A DNA stretch of 64,000 nucleotides from Rhizopus sp. PT2906 (taxonomy: Eukaryota; Mucoromycota; Mucoromycetes; Mucorales; Rhizopodaceae). The position numbers and the translations under genes are program-made. Shown piece after piece: positions 46,171-58,499 of this stretch; position 1 is the first letter of the stretch; each line of letters opens with the position of its first letter. Below the pieces are notes generated by a model. It worked only from the letters and a program-made list of their open reading frames with translations, was not told the DNA's origin and did no database searches. Where the stretch lies: assembly GCA_025529335.1 (NCBI GenBank), contig JAMYHX010000171.1, positions 1 through 64,000 on the forward strand, read 5' to 3'.

Positions 46171-48092
46171 TTATAATCTTGCTTTCAAAGGCTCCAATCG
46201 AAACTTAATCTCCTTTAACCTGGCACTTGTTGGGTTCCATTTATTAAATAACGCCTGAAGTTGCTCTAGCTCTTTACGTAAAGCATCATTACTTAATATT
46301 CTTGAATCATCCCAAATACCACGCATTGCCCAAGGTAGATGAAACGGATTCAACTTTAATCTCGCTTGGAATGGATCTAGTCTTGCCTTGACTTCGTTCA
46401 TTGCCCTTTCCACCTTTTGCTCTATATGTATCTTCTTTTGTTTATGACCGATAGGATGTGTTTCAAACAGGTACTGCAGTGGTAGGGTAAACACGTCCAA
46501 TTCTTCATATATTGTTGAATGACCACCTTCCAGAGAGTAAAGGTTGCCAGCTAAAGCTTCACTAATATGAATCAGAAATCCATGGTCAGAAAGACCCATA
46601 TTTAATAGACTTATTGCAAACTCAATGAGTCGAATCAAAAAGTCATCTTTAGAATAGATGTGACCATCAACATAAATGGCACGCAGTAGATTAGGATGAG
46701 ACAGGCCAGACATAATTGCTGAATACAAAGGGACAACTTGATCTTGCATAGATCCAACAAGTACGACCTTGATATCGTGCTGCAGGACATAAGCCATAGC
46801 CTCTCTATAGATGATGGACACTTCCGAATTCGAATTCATAAATTCAAACAGTTCTCTGGCCGGATCTGCTTCAAAGTACTATAGGAGGTATGTTCATATT
46901 TGCCCCTTTTTCTTTTTTTTTTTTTTTTTTTTTGTCTATATATTTTACCTTGACTAAAAGATTTCCTTTCAAGGTTGGAAATGGTCCATGAGAAATACCT
47001 GCCATTGCTAGCAAACACATTGGTTGTTGCTGTGGTCGAATGATGGATGACTCAATCAGTTTCTGTAGCAGAATGATCGACACAGGTGTGCCCTGAGAAT
47101 GAGTAGCCCATAGGATGATATCAGCTTCTTTTATGCTTTCTATCCATTGAGCCTGAATAAGATCATAAAATTTATCTACTCTTTCTTGAACCTTTCCTTC
47201 CCAGAGCAATGGAATACTAGTGATTGACTTATCGGGTATAGTCAAATCATGATTGTCTAAAAAGTACTTTTTAACCGCAAGAGTCATCTGTTCACAAAAC
47301 TTTTGTGAAGTTCCCGTTGGTTCACCAATCATGCTTCTTACTAGCTTGTAGGTCGGGTTGCTTAGTATTTTGATAAAGATCTTAATACCCTATGCCTACC
47401 TTCATGGGAAACCAGCCATGGACACCAATGATCACAATCTTCTTTCCGCCTATATTATCTGGCATCTGCTTCATGGATTCAATTATAGTAGGTACTCTTG
47501 TGAAAATTGAGCTCTTTATAGCATTGATCGCCCATGTGATGAAGCTATCGTCACTCCTAGCTTCAAATTGAGATTGAAAGGTAGGCAAGATGGCATTTTT
47601 GCATAAAGAAGGAGCTGATCCCTGCTTTTTGGCCACATCTATCATTGAGTTATCATCATCACTGTCGTCAGTAACAATGACTGTATCCTTTCCATTTTCT
47701 GGCTCTGTTGTTGAAGTTGTAAAGAATGTCTTCCAGTAGAATGGTCGTTTGCCACTTGTTCCTTGTGGTTCTTTATCTGCATCACTCACTGTCCTTTGTT
47801 CCTCACTCTTCCCTTTGGTCTGTTTGGTCTGGTTCGAAGGCTCTGCTGAGTATGTCAGCCATGACCATATGCCTCTACTGCTTGCTTCATTGCTCTGAAT
47901 GTTGTTTTTTTCGTCTTTTATTCCTCTGGTATCCTTATCGTCTTCCTCTTGCTTATCATCCATGTTTTGTTCTGCAGTAGCCGAATCATAGATCCAAGAT
48001 TGTGTTTGTGCTGATCGTCGTTTATTTTCTGCCATTGTCTTTCCTTGACTCTCCTTTAATTCCAAATCACTCGACCTTCTCTTCACTGCCAT
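46171..48092 (-). CDS. YML020W-like alpha/beta hydrolase
   Basis: Three exons (48092-47400, 47344-46949, 46878-46171) give about 598 residues. The first 200 residues are polar, Ser/Asp/Lys-rich and probably disordered. The hydrolase part starts with KKIVIIGVHGWFPMK, where HGW is the oxyanion strand, then the nucleophile elbow ILWATHSQGTPVS (G-x-S-x-G variant HSQGT). KVVLVGSMQDQVVPLYSA supplies the acid and EGGHSTIYEE the histidine. The size and order match the fungal family of yeast YML020W, whose role is uncharacterised. The stop is 82 bases from the convergent RhoGAP stop. Confidence 0.85.
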
Positions 48093-48882
48093 GGCCTAAT
48101 TAGCAGGGGAAATAAAAGAAAAATGATTAAATAATGCTTATTCATGTGAAATCAGGTTACACTACTCACAGGGCAACCCCGCATGAAGTCATTGACTGAA
48201 CAAGGAATTATCATACTCAGTCTTGATCTTTAGTTTTACCTATTTAAAACGTAAAGAAACGAATCGCTTGTGTTTGAACTGTTCAGTGATAGCTGGTCAT
48301 AAGCATAGCCATAATAGATTGCGCATTTTTCAACGATATTCGCCCTGTTATCTTTAACTCTTTGTTCAATGCGAACCTATTGGATCTTCTAGTTATATGG
48401 TATTATCTAGAATTAACGACACTGTTGCCAAGAGTAAAAGCCGCGCTTGTAAGCCCTTTATATATATATATATAAACAAAAATGTGGCTCCAGTATATAA
48501 ATTTGGTTTTTATTGGATGAGCTTTAGATCAAGAACACATTTGTACTGTACAATGTTACAATATGACCATTAAACACGTTCCTATAAAGTAGAATCCGGT
48601 CAGGGGAATGGGAAAAAAAAGCGTATCTGTTTTGACAAAGAGTAACAGTCAACTAAAAGTAAAGCCTTGGCTTTGGTAGTTTAACTAAAAATATCGAAAT
48701 AATAATAATGTGTGCCGGAATGAGCCTCGATATACTAGTATCCATATATTCATTATTTTTAGGTATCGATACCAGTTATCGCAAGATGCTACCATGATAC
48801 ATAGTGTAACAAGGTTATTTTTGGATGGTATTTAAGAAGATATAAGAATAGAGCTTGCTTGTTTCTTCTTCATTATCATAAA
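48093..48882. other. Divergent intergenic region, nothing supported
   Basis: 790 bases between two divergent genes. It holds a TA-repeat (about 48460-48474) and a GGTATCGATACC palindrome near 48762-48773. I see no gene. Confidence 0.6.
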
Positions 48883-49906
48883 ATGATTATTCTATTCAAA
48901 AAGGGCAAGAGCTACTTTAAAAAGAAGACTTTAACAGAAAAGGTACCTAATCCTCCCGACCAAGACGCTTCTTCAGAGACATGTTCTACCTATGACACGC
49001 CACCTTCTTCTCCAGAAACTTATTCCAAACCGCATACGCCGTCTTCCTCTTCAGAAGCATGTTCAACGCCTCCCACATCGCCTACTTCTCCAAAAATTTA
49101 TTCCAAGCCGCATACACTGTCTTCCTCTTTGGTACCTACTTCTCCAGAAACTTATTCGAAGCCGCATACGCCGTCTTCTTCAGAAACGCATTCAGCAGAG
49201 CTCAAGACAAAACTGAGTCCCGAGGAAGTGAGTAATGCCGCTCAAGCACGAAATGCGGATATACCCGACACACCATCTTCCATTTCAGAAACACACTCGG
49301 TACCCATCTCTCCCTCATCCTCTTCAGAAACACGTACGCCAGATACTTCTCCTGAAAGCCCTCACGCTCGTGAAGGAAACCAAAATGACAACCCGCCAAG
49401 GCAGCTAGGTCCTAATAGGAGCATTTCTGGTTTGGAACCATTTGAAATAGAAGAAGTCTCAAGAAAATTAATTAAAAAGTACAAGGGTTGGAACAAAGAA
49501 GCAAAGAAAAGACGATATACCCGCTTACCAGAACACGAAGAACGGTATGAAGAAAAACTAGAGAGATATATAACACAATTAAGAGATGAAGAGCTTCATC
49601 GTGAAAACGTCCCTGTTAATAGGTAAGTCCTTATCTTTATGAAAAACACGAAACACACATTAACTTAACAAAAGGGAGACTGTCGTAGCAAATTTAGACA
49701 CATTTGTCATATTTTTGGAAAGACTGGACGCCCTTAATGAACGAACTGCTGCAAACATCAGCGAGTTATTCTATGAACTTTTTAATGATAGAAACAGTGC
49801 TCTTTTTGGAGAAGCACTGTTTGCTAGCAATCGAACTAAAAAGAAGCAGGCCGTAGAGGAACACATCATCCTAAAAAGATACGAAGAAAGTAACCCTCCA
49901 AACTAA
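48883..49906 (+). CDS. Ser/Pro-repeat protein, function unknown
   Basis: Two exons (48883-49622, 49675-49906) give about 323 residues. Residues 30-110 are a degenerate tandem repeat of about 14-18 residues with the theme SPETYSKPHTPSSSSEACST. The DNA repeats too, so it expanded by duplication. Every unit carries S/T-P pairs, possible proline-directed kinase sites. The second half is charged and helical (SRKLIKKYKGWNKEAKKRRYT, then EERYEEKLERYITQLRDEEL) and ends in a 75-residue helical segment (FVIFLERLDALNERTAANISELFYELF). I do not recognise the family; no enzyme motif is visible. It may be a lineage-specific protein. Confidence 0.65.
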
Positions 49907-50490
49907 ATATATAATAAACTTTATTCTATTTGACTTTAATTGAATATCATTGAATTGCAAACATATCACCAATACCCTCTAATAGCACAGAATGACATGC
50001 TTGGAATGATAAGATTTCTCGCTCGCTCGTATCAAAAAGGTTCTATAGCAGATAGGTTGCTGCTACACAAGCAAATGATTCTTGTAACTTGTGAAATAAA
50101 TGACATGCTTTTGTTCGATTAATTAGAGAAAGTTGTCCTACTGCAAGAAAACAAACCACAGATAGCAGTTCTTGATAAGGTTTGTAACAACGAAACCTTT
50201 GATTGTACTATAAAGGGCTTTGTAATGACCGTCAATAGATAAAAAAATTTCTCAGTAAAACTTGATGTTGCCTGACGAAACTGGCTTCTATATGCATATG
50301 ATTTGATCAAGGGGAAAAGAGATCGATTTAGTACTATGTCATCATGACCCTTGTATATGGGATCATTGAACAATTGTATTTGCTCATATCGGCTAAAAGA
50401 AAAAAGATACAAATACCATTTCTTCAAAGAAGACACGTATGAGACACAATAATAATGATCGAATGCGTGATTTATCATTAATAAAATACA
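49907..50490. other. Intergenic, possible decayed ORF
   Basis: A 60-codon frame at 49940-50122 and a minus frame at 50119-50478 lack motifs and plausible splice partners. The segment separates two convergent genes. I support no gene here. Confidence 0.5.
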
Positions 50491-51650
50491 TTAAGCACGA
50501 CTATTTCTGTACAAAGATTCCTGAGTGACTTGAATTTCATCCAACTCAGGTGCCAGATCAGACAAGAGGTCTTGAGCTTCCTTAAAGTACTGTAACTGTG
50601 CAGCAACTAAATCAGCTAAATTGCGATAAAACTCGGGCTATAAAATGATCAGGTTAGTACACGATTAGAGCAGAATCAAACTATTAAATTACGTTATCCA
50701 ACGCAGCCTTCATCAAGTTGGTGGACTCTTCAACTGCAGCTACAAATTGGTCTTCTGCCTGTTCAACTTCCAGACGAGCAGCTTCTGATTTTTCAGGACG
50801 AGCAGAACGGTATTTGGCTTTACAAGCATCAAGAGATAAGCGAATGGATTGAACATTTCGTCTTGCCTTGTTAGCTTGTTCAATAGCTGTATTTAGAGTA
50901 GTCTGAACTGGCTTATTGAACTTTTCACCGATGGTTTGATCCATCTTGACGCGAGCATCGGCAACCTTTTGAGTGATTGTAGCGTACTTGAATAAAGTCG
51001 TTCCCAAAGGCTCTTCGATACCGACCTCTTGGGCACCTTGAGCTGCTACACGGGCAAGGCCGTGCATCAGTGTCTTTGGCTCTTCAACTGTTGTAGGAGG
51101 TTGAACAGCAGCAGCACGATCGGCCGCCGATGTTAACGCAAGTTGTTGGATTTCGCGAGTAACTGTAGTAGACAAGTTGATCAAAGATTGTTGAACTTGA
51201 ACAGGGTAATCATAGGATGGGTTATTGAAAGTGCGAGTAATCTTTAACATATTGGTTTGTACATCACGAAGGGCATCCAAACGCTATTTATACATATATG
51301 AATAATAGGTAACTTGTTGTGTATCATTCCTTATCTCACCCTTTCTAAATCCTTATATTCCTGAGGTAATTCAGTAATATTTTCAGCTGTTCCCAGCTTT
51401 TCTTGAGCGTACTATATAATAATGAGTATATTGAAGCTTTGATGATATATGTATATAATACCTGTCTGACTTGTCCAATGCCCTTGTTGAGCTTTTGAGC
51501 AAAAGGGTTAAAGCGAGAACTCAATTGAGCGAATCCATCCAAAGTGTTGTTCAAAATGGCATTTGGATTTAAAGAAGTTGAAGTACTTTGAGTTGGTTGT
51601 TGAACTGGTTCAGCGTCTACAACTTTGAGTCCGTCGTTGGATTGAGACAT
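50491..51650 (-). CDS. GVP36: BAR-domain protein Gvp36
   Basis: Four exons (51650-51462, 51411-51340, 51283-50693, 50637-50491) give about 332 residues, the size of yeast Gvp36. Typical family segments are FNPFAQKLNKGIGQVRQYAQEKLG, ITELPQEYKDLERRLDALR, THG-like TLMHGLARVAAQGAQEVG and ALDNPEFYRNLADLVAAQL. The chain is a long helical bundle that binds curved membranes. Gvp36 localises to Golgi vesicles and affects endocytosis and actin polarity. No odd features; introns are 48-72 bases. Confidence 0.92.
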
Positions 51651-52282
51651 TTTTATAAAAAAAAAGAGAGAGAGAAAGAAATTGAAAGTGACCTGGTGAA
51701 ATTAAACTTTAGGAAATTTAAACTCAAAAGCCAATTCCAGCATAAAACACACAAAAACTTGTTAGATTTGCTAAAGATCCCCTTAATTAGTAACTATATC
51801 ATGTTTGTTTATAAATGATGACAAGGCTGGCATTTCTCTTTTTAAAAGAAGATATCGAAAAGGGCTCATTTTGATTGAATGTGAATGTTTCCTTTAATGT
51901 ATAAAAATATGTCAACAATAAAATGGCCATTTCCCTACTTTTAGGGTGTACTTGACTGACATTGTGCCGCAGCTAAACAGATATTCCGTCATAGCTCAAG
52001 ACAATACACTACTGCGGTATAAAAGTGGATTATACTATCTCATTTAAATATAGACATTACATCTTTCCAGCCTGCTATTCGTTTGTTTAAACATCCTGTA
52101 GAATGCTTCAGCACTCTGTTAAGCAAACACCTTTGTTAATTTAAGAACAGAACGATATTCTGTGGCTTCGAACAAATTAAGAAATTTTATTGGACGAATG
52201 GATTATCATTCCGGTTAAAGCTGAAGGAAGCCGTACTTTATAAATCTTTTTTTTTTTAAAAAATAGTTCTGCAACTTGTATA
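51651..52282. promoter_or_regulatory. Divergent region between GVP36 and PRP43
   Basis: 632 bases between opposing starts. GA-rich tract directly behind the GVP36 ATG (51660-51690) and a T/A run just before the PRP43 ATG. No coding frame with support. Confidence 0.5.
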
Positions 52283-54680
52283 ATGAGTGACAATCCTTAT
52301 CTTGCTCACTGGAACACTGGAAAAAAGGACAAGGGCGAAAACTTTATGGGTTTAAAGCCTCGTAAGACAACAGCAGAACAAGCGGAAAAACTTGAAAATG
52401 GCACTTTGAATCCATTTACGAATAAACCCTTTTCTGCAAAGTACCAAAAGATCTTGGAAGGAAGAAGAAAGCTTCCTGTTCATTCTCAACGTCAAGAATT
52501 CCTGGACATGGTCCATAAGAATCAGTTTGTTGTGCTCGTTGGTGAAACTGGCTCAGGAAAGACAACACAGTAAGTTTGGATCTATAAAAATAAATCAATC
52601 ATCTAAATCTAGTTTAGGATTCCACAATTCTTAGCCTACGATGAACTTCCACATCTTAAAGGAAAAATGATTGCCTGTACTCAACCTCGTCGTGTTGCTG
52701 CAATGTCAGTTGCTCAGCGTGTTGCTGATGAAATGGATGTCAAGCTTGGTGAAGAAGTTGGTTACAGTATTCGTTTTGAAGATAACACAAGCCCCAGTAC
52801 CTTTTTGAAGTATATGACAGATGGTATGCTTTTGCGTGAAGCCATGTCAGATCCTTTGCTGAGTAGATACTCTGCTGTTATTCTTGACGAAGCACACGAA
52901 CGTACGCTTAATACTGATATATTGATGGGTCTTTTGAAAGAGGTACATAAATCAAAAACGATATTTACTCTTTATTTCTTACACTATTATAGGTCTGCAA
53001 GAAGAGAAAGGATCTTCAGGTTGTTGTCATGTCTGCCACATTGGATGCTGGCAAGTTTCAAAAGTACTTTGACGACGCACCATTATTGGTAAGCTAAAAA
53101 AAAAAAAAAAAAGAGATATATTCTGGAGCTAATCATTACGAAAAGAGTGTTCCTGGTAGAACTTTCCCTGTTGAAATTTACTATACACCTGAACCAGAAC
53201 GTGATTATCTTGAAGCTGCCATTCGTACCGTACTTCAAATTCACTTGAGTGAACCTGAGGGTGATATCTTGGTGTTCTTGACTGGTGAAGAAGAAATTGA
53301 AACAGCATGCAGCAAGATCAGAGCAGAAGGTGATGAATTAATCCGTAGTCAAGGCGCTGGTCCTTTGAAGGTTGTACCTCTTTATTCATCTTTGCCTCCT
53401 CGTGCTCAACAACTCATTTTCGAAAGTGCACCTGCTCCACGTACCCCTGGAGGCGCACCTGGTAGAAAGATTGTTGTTTCTACCAACATTGCTGAAACAT
53501 CACTTACTATTGATGGTATCGTTTATGTGATTGATCCAGGATTTGCAAAGCAGAAAGTATACAACCCACGTATCCGTGTCGAATCCCTTTTGGTATCACC
53601 CATTTCTAAAGCTTCGGCCCAACAGCGTGCTGGTCGTGCTGGTCGTACGAGACCTGGTAAAGCATTCAGATTATACACAGAAGCTGCCTTCAATCAAGAA
53701 TTAATTGAACAGACATACCCTGAAATCTTAAGAAGTAACTTAGGAAACGTTGTTTTACAACTGAAAAAACTTGGTATTGATGATCTTGTCCATTTCGACT
53801 TTATGGATCCTCCTGCTCCTGAAACACTTATGCGTGCACTTGAACTATTGAACTACTTGGGAGCTCTTGACGATGATGGTGAACTTACACCTACTGGTGA
53901 ACTCATGTCAGCCTTCCCCTTGGACCCTCAATTGGCCAAAATGCTGATCGAAAGTCCTAAATATAACTGCTCCAACGAAATATTATCTATTGCCGCATTA
54001 CTCTCTGTTCCTCAGATCTTTGTTCGCCCTAATAATGCTCGTAAAGCTGCTGACGAAGCAAAAGCACAATTTGCACACGCAGATGGTGACCATCTTACAT
54101 TATTGAACGCGTATCATGCATACAAGACAAGTAAGTTTAAATGTGAATTGTTGGGTATACCTTACTAATCACTTATGTGATAGATAATGAAGACAGCAAC
54201 TGGTGCTATGAAAATTTCTTAAACCAAAGATCACTAAAATCTGCAGACAACGTTAGAAATCAATTAAAGAGAACAATGGAACAGAATGACTTGGACTTAG
54301 TATCAACAGATTTTGAAAACAAATCATACTATGTCAACATTAGAAGAGCCATTGTTGCTGGATACTTTATGCAGGTTGCTCATCTTGAACGTAGTGGACA
54401 TTACTTGACAGTGAAAGACAACCAAATCGTGCAACTTCATCCATCATCCTGCTTAGACCATAAGCCTGAATGGGTGCTATATAATGAATTTGTCTTGACT
54501 ACAAGAAATTATATTAGAACTTGTCTTGAAGTGAAGGCACACTGGCTGCTTGAAATTGCTCCCAACTACTATGACTTGTCTAATTTCCCCAACTGTCATG
54601 GCAAGCGTCAATTACAGGCTATTGCTAGCAAGAGACAAAGAGAAGAGGCAGAAAAGACATACAAGAAGAGAAAGAATTAA
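52283..54680 (+). CDS. PRP43: DEAH-box RNA helicase Prp43
   Basis: Five exons (52283-52569, 52618-52942, 52993-53088, 53146-54130, 54184-54680) give about 729 residues. It contains GETGSGKT (motif I, about 87-94), TQPRRVAA, DEAHERT (motif II, 186-192), MSATLDA, LVFLTGEEEIE, STNIAETSLTI and QRAGRAGRTRPG (motif VI). The ratchet-like winged-helix and OB-fold parts follow, ending in a Lys/Arg tail. The length and the start (NPYLAHWN) identify Prp43 rather than Prp2, Prp16 or Prp22. It takes apart the intron-lariat spliceosome and acts in ribosome assembly, stimulated by G-patch proteins. It is one of the best-conserved genes here. Confidence 0.97.
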
Positions 54681-55969
54681 ACATTATTTATGATTCAAAG
54701 CTACTATTTAGAATAAATTTAGTAAAGATTCAAAAACAATACAACTGTAGATATTATCATTGTCCACAATCAAAATAAAAATAAAAAAAAATTAAAGCTT
54801 TATCGTTCTGCAATCATATAATAACATTCCAAGGTTCTTTCTCCTTTTTGTAAACATATTTCAATTAAAACAATGAATTTTTTTAAGATATTTTCTTTCT
54901 ATTTTTTACTATTTAAAAACTATTTAAAGCTATTTTGTTCAGTGTAAAAGCTTCATTAAACAGAGCACATTTATTTTGGACGTATTCAGCAAATAATTAT
55001 TATTGTGAAAAAGAAACTTTATGCTCCCAAGTGGTAAACATTTACACAGAGTATTTTTCATGAAGCATATGAATTTCAACGCCAAAATCGTAGCAGTAAA
55101 AACTACAAGCAATATCATCACGTGACTATCACGTGAGTTTTTACATTATAAAAATTGAAAAATTAAAGTTTTCGTGACGCTATATTGTGTGGTGGTTCTT
55201 ATAAAATGAAGCACTTGCGGGTGTAAGTATCGATTAACTTCTTAGTGAAGTATTTCGATAAGTTGTTCAGTTAGAAAACTCGAAGGTTTTCTTATTTAAA
55301 AACGCGTTTCAAGAGTTGTTGTTCTTTATTGAATTTCAAATCCTTTTTATACTATATACAAGTTATCAAAGTTATCAAAAGAAGTCAAGTATTATTAATA
55401 CAATTGCTTTCACAAGAAGGAGTCGCGAACATCATAAGGCATTCTACCCTGATCCATCTGCTGCGCCAACTAGTTCAATTTCTTTTGTTGGAAGGGGCCG
55501 TAATCGACTTGAGCATATCAGGAATATCTTAATTAATTTAAACTTATTCTGTTTGTAACATTGATTGATAAACTCTTTTCAGGGTAGATAACCTAAACCA
55601 TAAAAGTAATAGTCTCCAGAATTCCAAATGACACGCATGAACAATAAAGAATCCTAAACACTGGCTCCGCCGTGACATTCAACCCTAAATTCTGTTCACC
55701 GTCACGACTCGCCCAATGCACCCCAAGTGCCATGTCTAGAATCTCTTTACTTTTGTTCGTCATTTCCACCCATGTGCCAGATGAGCCCCATCTAGAAATT
55801 CTACAACTACTTCCAAAATCACCGGAGCTTCACCTGCACAACATGAGCAACTACAACCAATAAGTATGCTATTTCAACTAAAGGAAAGAGAAGGTCATAG
55901 CTTAAATTATTCTGCCGCGAAAATCGAGTTTACAATCAAAAGAATTCTCAGTCGTGTCATTCGTGATTA
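54681..55969. other. Gene-poor stretch with a twin E-box
   Basis: Very AT-rich. The frames at 55316-55558 and 55672-55863 have no recognisable domain. The distinct feature is the pair of TCACGTGA palindromes at 55118-55136, followed by a possible short transcript start near 55206. A C/T-skewed stretch at 55640-55860 may be repeat DNA. No gene is supported. Confidence 0.5.
55118..55136. promoter_or_regulatory. Twin TCACGTGA E-box palindromes
   Basis: Two identical 8-base palindromes occupy 55118-55125 and 55129-55136, with centres 11 bases apart, about one turn of the helix. CACGTG is the classic site for bHLH factors. No gene with clear support starts nearby: PRP43 ends 437 bases upstream and tRNA-His starts about 830 bases downstream. 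Confidence 0.6.
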
Positions 55970-56040
55970 GCCGTGATAGTATAGTGGCAGTACGTGGCGT
56001 TGTGGCCGCCTCGACGCAGGTTCGATTCCTGCTCACGGCA
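55970..56040 (+). tRNA. tRNA-His (anticodon GTG)
   Basis: The 5' arm GCCGTGA pairs fully with TCACGGC at the 3' end, leaving discriminator A. The D region is TAGTATAGTGGCAGTAC, the anticodon loop TTGTGGC gives GTG, and the T arm GCAGG-TTCGATT-CCTGC pairs perfectly. Internal promoter boxes are TAGTATAGTGG (A) and GGTTCGATTCC (B). No intron. T-rich sequence follows within ten bases, a likely polymerase III stop. The CCA end is not encoded and the extra G at -1 must be added after transcription, as usual for eukaryotic tRNA-His. The top pair of the anticodon stem is T-T, a slight weakness. Confidence 0.95.
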
Positions 56041-57996
56041 TTCTATTTTCCATTTTTGGAACTTTATGGGGTGTGTGTAGGGGTTGCTGTTGTTAGTTCG
56101 TTTATCCACCAAGATTGATTCATCAGTAGCCATCGAAAACAAGAAAAAGAAAAATCGAACAAAATAATAAGGCAAGAATTTGATTAAAGTTTGAATTTAA
56201 GCAGAGTTTTTGGTATTATGCGAGAGAGAAATTATTATTAAAGTCTCAATTGTCAAGCTTGTAAAGGTATAAAGGTAAAAGAATAAAATCAAACTTTTAC
56301 CTTTGCACCTTAATAAATGGTCTTTTAGTTAGTTCTGATCGTCACTAAACTACTGATACCATTTTTGGTATCTGGTGACAATGAACACTACATGCATGCA
56401 TATGCAAGTTTTGATCGTTTTTATTATTATTATTATTTATTATTTTATATATCGTTCTTGTTATCAATTGCATATTTATCAACATTGAAATAGTATAAAT
56501 ATCCCTAAATCATTTTTGAAATAAACGATATCGAATTCAGATCACAAAAGCTTCTATTATATTATCTTATATCTTAAGCAACATTTGCTTAAATAACTTC
56601 TTTATTTTATCTTTTTACTTTATCATTCAAGTCCTAGCATTATATTGCTCAATATTGATCTTATATTAAGATCTGGTAGTCACTATAATGCCTAACTTTA
56701 CTTATAAAACTCATATTTCACCTTACTACTAACACCCAGTAACACTACTCAAATCTCTGTTTAACGGCAAGCTTTTGCATTATAGCAAGTCAACCCACAA
56801 CTCTAACAGAAAATCACAATATAAAATACCTAAGCTCTCTCGAGCAAAAAATAATTCAATTCAATTCACATTTACCTCTTATCTTATTTTGCTTTAAAGC
56901 AATAAGCAGACGGCCATTTGGTTATAAAAGTGCCTATTCCCTTCTCTTTATCTTTTATCTTACTTTATACAGCAAAGCTTGATCAATTTCACAAGATTAA
57001 GCACCTTTATCAAATAACTCAAGAAGAACTTTATTACTTTACAACAACAATATAAGAAAATAGTAATAAAATTGCGTTAGAAAATGCTTCTATTACAAGA
57101 TATTCCATAAACAGTTCCTATAAAAAGGCTTAATAGTATGATCGATAAACTACAGTGCATATACGTTACAGTAGCGTAAGCAATACAGAAAGTAGCTTCA
57201 GCATTGATCAAGGACACATCTTTATCTTGCTTGATCACGCGCTTTACTCGGGCTAATGACAGTGTGGTGCTGCCTGTTTTTTTTTTTTTTTTTTTTTTTC
57301 AAATGACTGCTTTTGAGAACAAGAACTACTCTCTTGCGTAGCGATGGGTGTAGAATTAGAAGCTATGATCAATAGATTTAAACAAGAACAAGAGACAGTT
57401 TTCCAAAAAAAAAAGCAATGCCTTAACCCTTTCGGACACACTAAATCACTTTATGATACTGGTGACTTGACAGTTTGATTTAGTGATTTATCAAAAAAAT
57501 GGTTATTTTTTTTTTGGTAAACCACTGTACCTTTCTAAGAGTAAACATCAAGACGTTTCATCGTACTATCGTCTTTTATTTACTTCGGCCAGATTTATCT
57601 TTCAAAACCACTTCTTCTTTTTTTATCTCGTTTGACTTGAGTTCCTTATATAATCAATTGTCAGTCAACAATGGTTAGAGAAAAGGAGTACTGATACAGC
57701 AATCAAACCTTTCTGGCAATGGATTTGTCAGAAAAATCAATCTAGAGTGATGAATTTAATGGCTTTACATATTCTTATTCTGCTGGTATTTTGAGCAATT
57801 GGTCCAATTTTTTTTTATTTATAAAGAGAGGGTTATGTTTTGATAATATAAGTCATTAGCTAAAACAATCAGTGTTCATTTTAAGTGCCTTTGCTTGCTG
57901 ATAAGTATTAGACACTACTTGTATCAAACATAATCTAAATGGCTTTTTTAATACAAACTCATCTTTAGCATGTCATTTTGTTTATAAACAAATGCT
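56041..57996. other. AT-rich stretch, nothing supported
   Basis: No frame carries a domain. A frame starting ATGGGTGTAGAATTAGAAGC at 57343 runs about 44 codons before stops. A perfect 10-base inverted repeat (CACTAAATCA at 57439-57448, TGATTTAGTG at 57476-57485) and a poly-T run (57278-57299) are the only structures noticed. Confidence 0.5.
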
Positions 57997-58311
57997 ATGT
58001 CTAAAGATGAATTTAAATCAGCTGTGCTATGGCATATGAATGGTTGCGTAGCCACTTTATATACATCAGATGGAAACAAAAAGAACCCTACTGATACCTT
58101 GAGCTTTATCACTAAAGCCTATCTTTCTTTGCTTCACTTAAATGAAGTGGTAAGAAAAAAAAAAAGAGTTCAAATGACTCCAAATAATAAATCATTTCAC
58201 TTGAATCCTATTGCTTTGAATTCTTAACCATATCTGTATCTTACATGCTTTATATAGACAAGAGTTATGTGTTTGAATGGGCATTTATACAGAGAAGGTT
58301 TTGATAATTGA
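57997..58311 (+). CDS. Possible small two-exon gene, unknown
   Basis: A frame of 51 codons (57997-58149, MSKDEFKSAVLWHMNGCVATLY..) ends at a GTAAG donor. Splicing to the AG at 58256-58257 joins it in phase to 17 further codons (TRVMCLNGHLYREGFDN) and a stop. The 108-base intron is longer than usual here. No family is recognised. It could equally be a scrap of a decayed element. Confidence 0.25.
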
Positions 58312-58499
58312 ACGGTTTATTCAGTGAGTCTGGATGTACGATGTCTTTTTGTACACTTGAGGTTTTTATTCTCAATCCACATTCTCTATTACACATTAAA
58401 AGAAAAAAAGAACAATTTTGTTTCCTTCTTTCTCAACTTTTGATTTTATTCAATTCTAGTCTGCCATGTGCTTGGGAAACTTAAGTGATCTCCTTTCAA

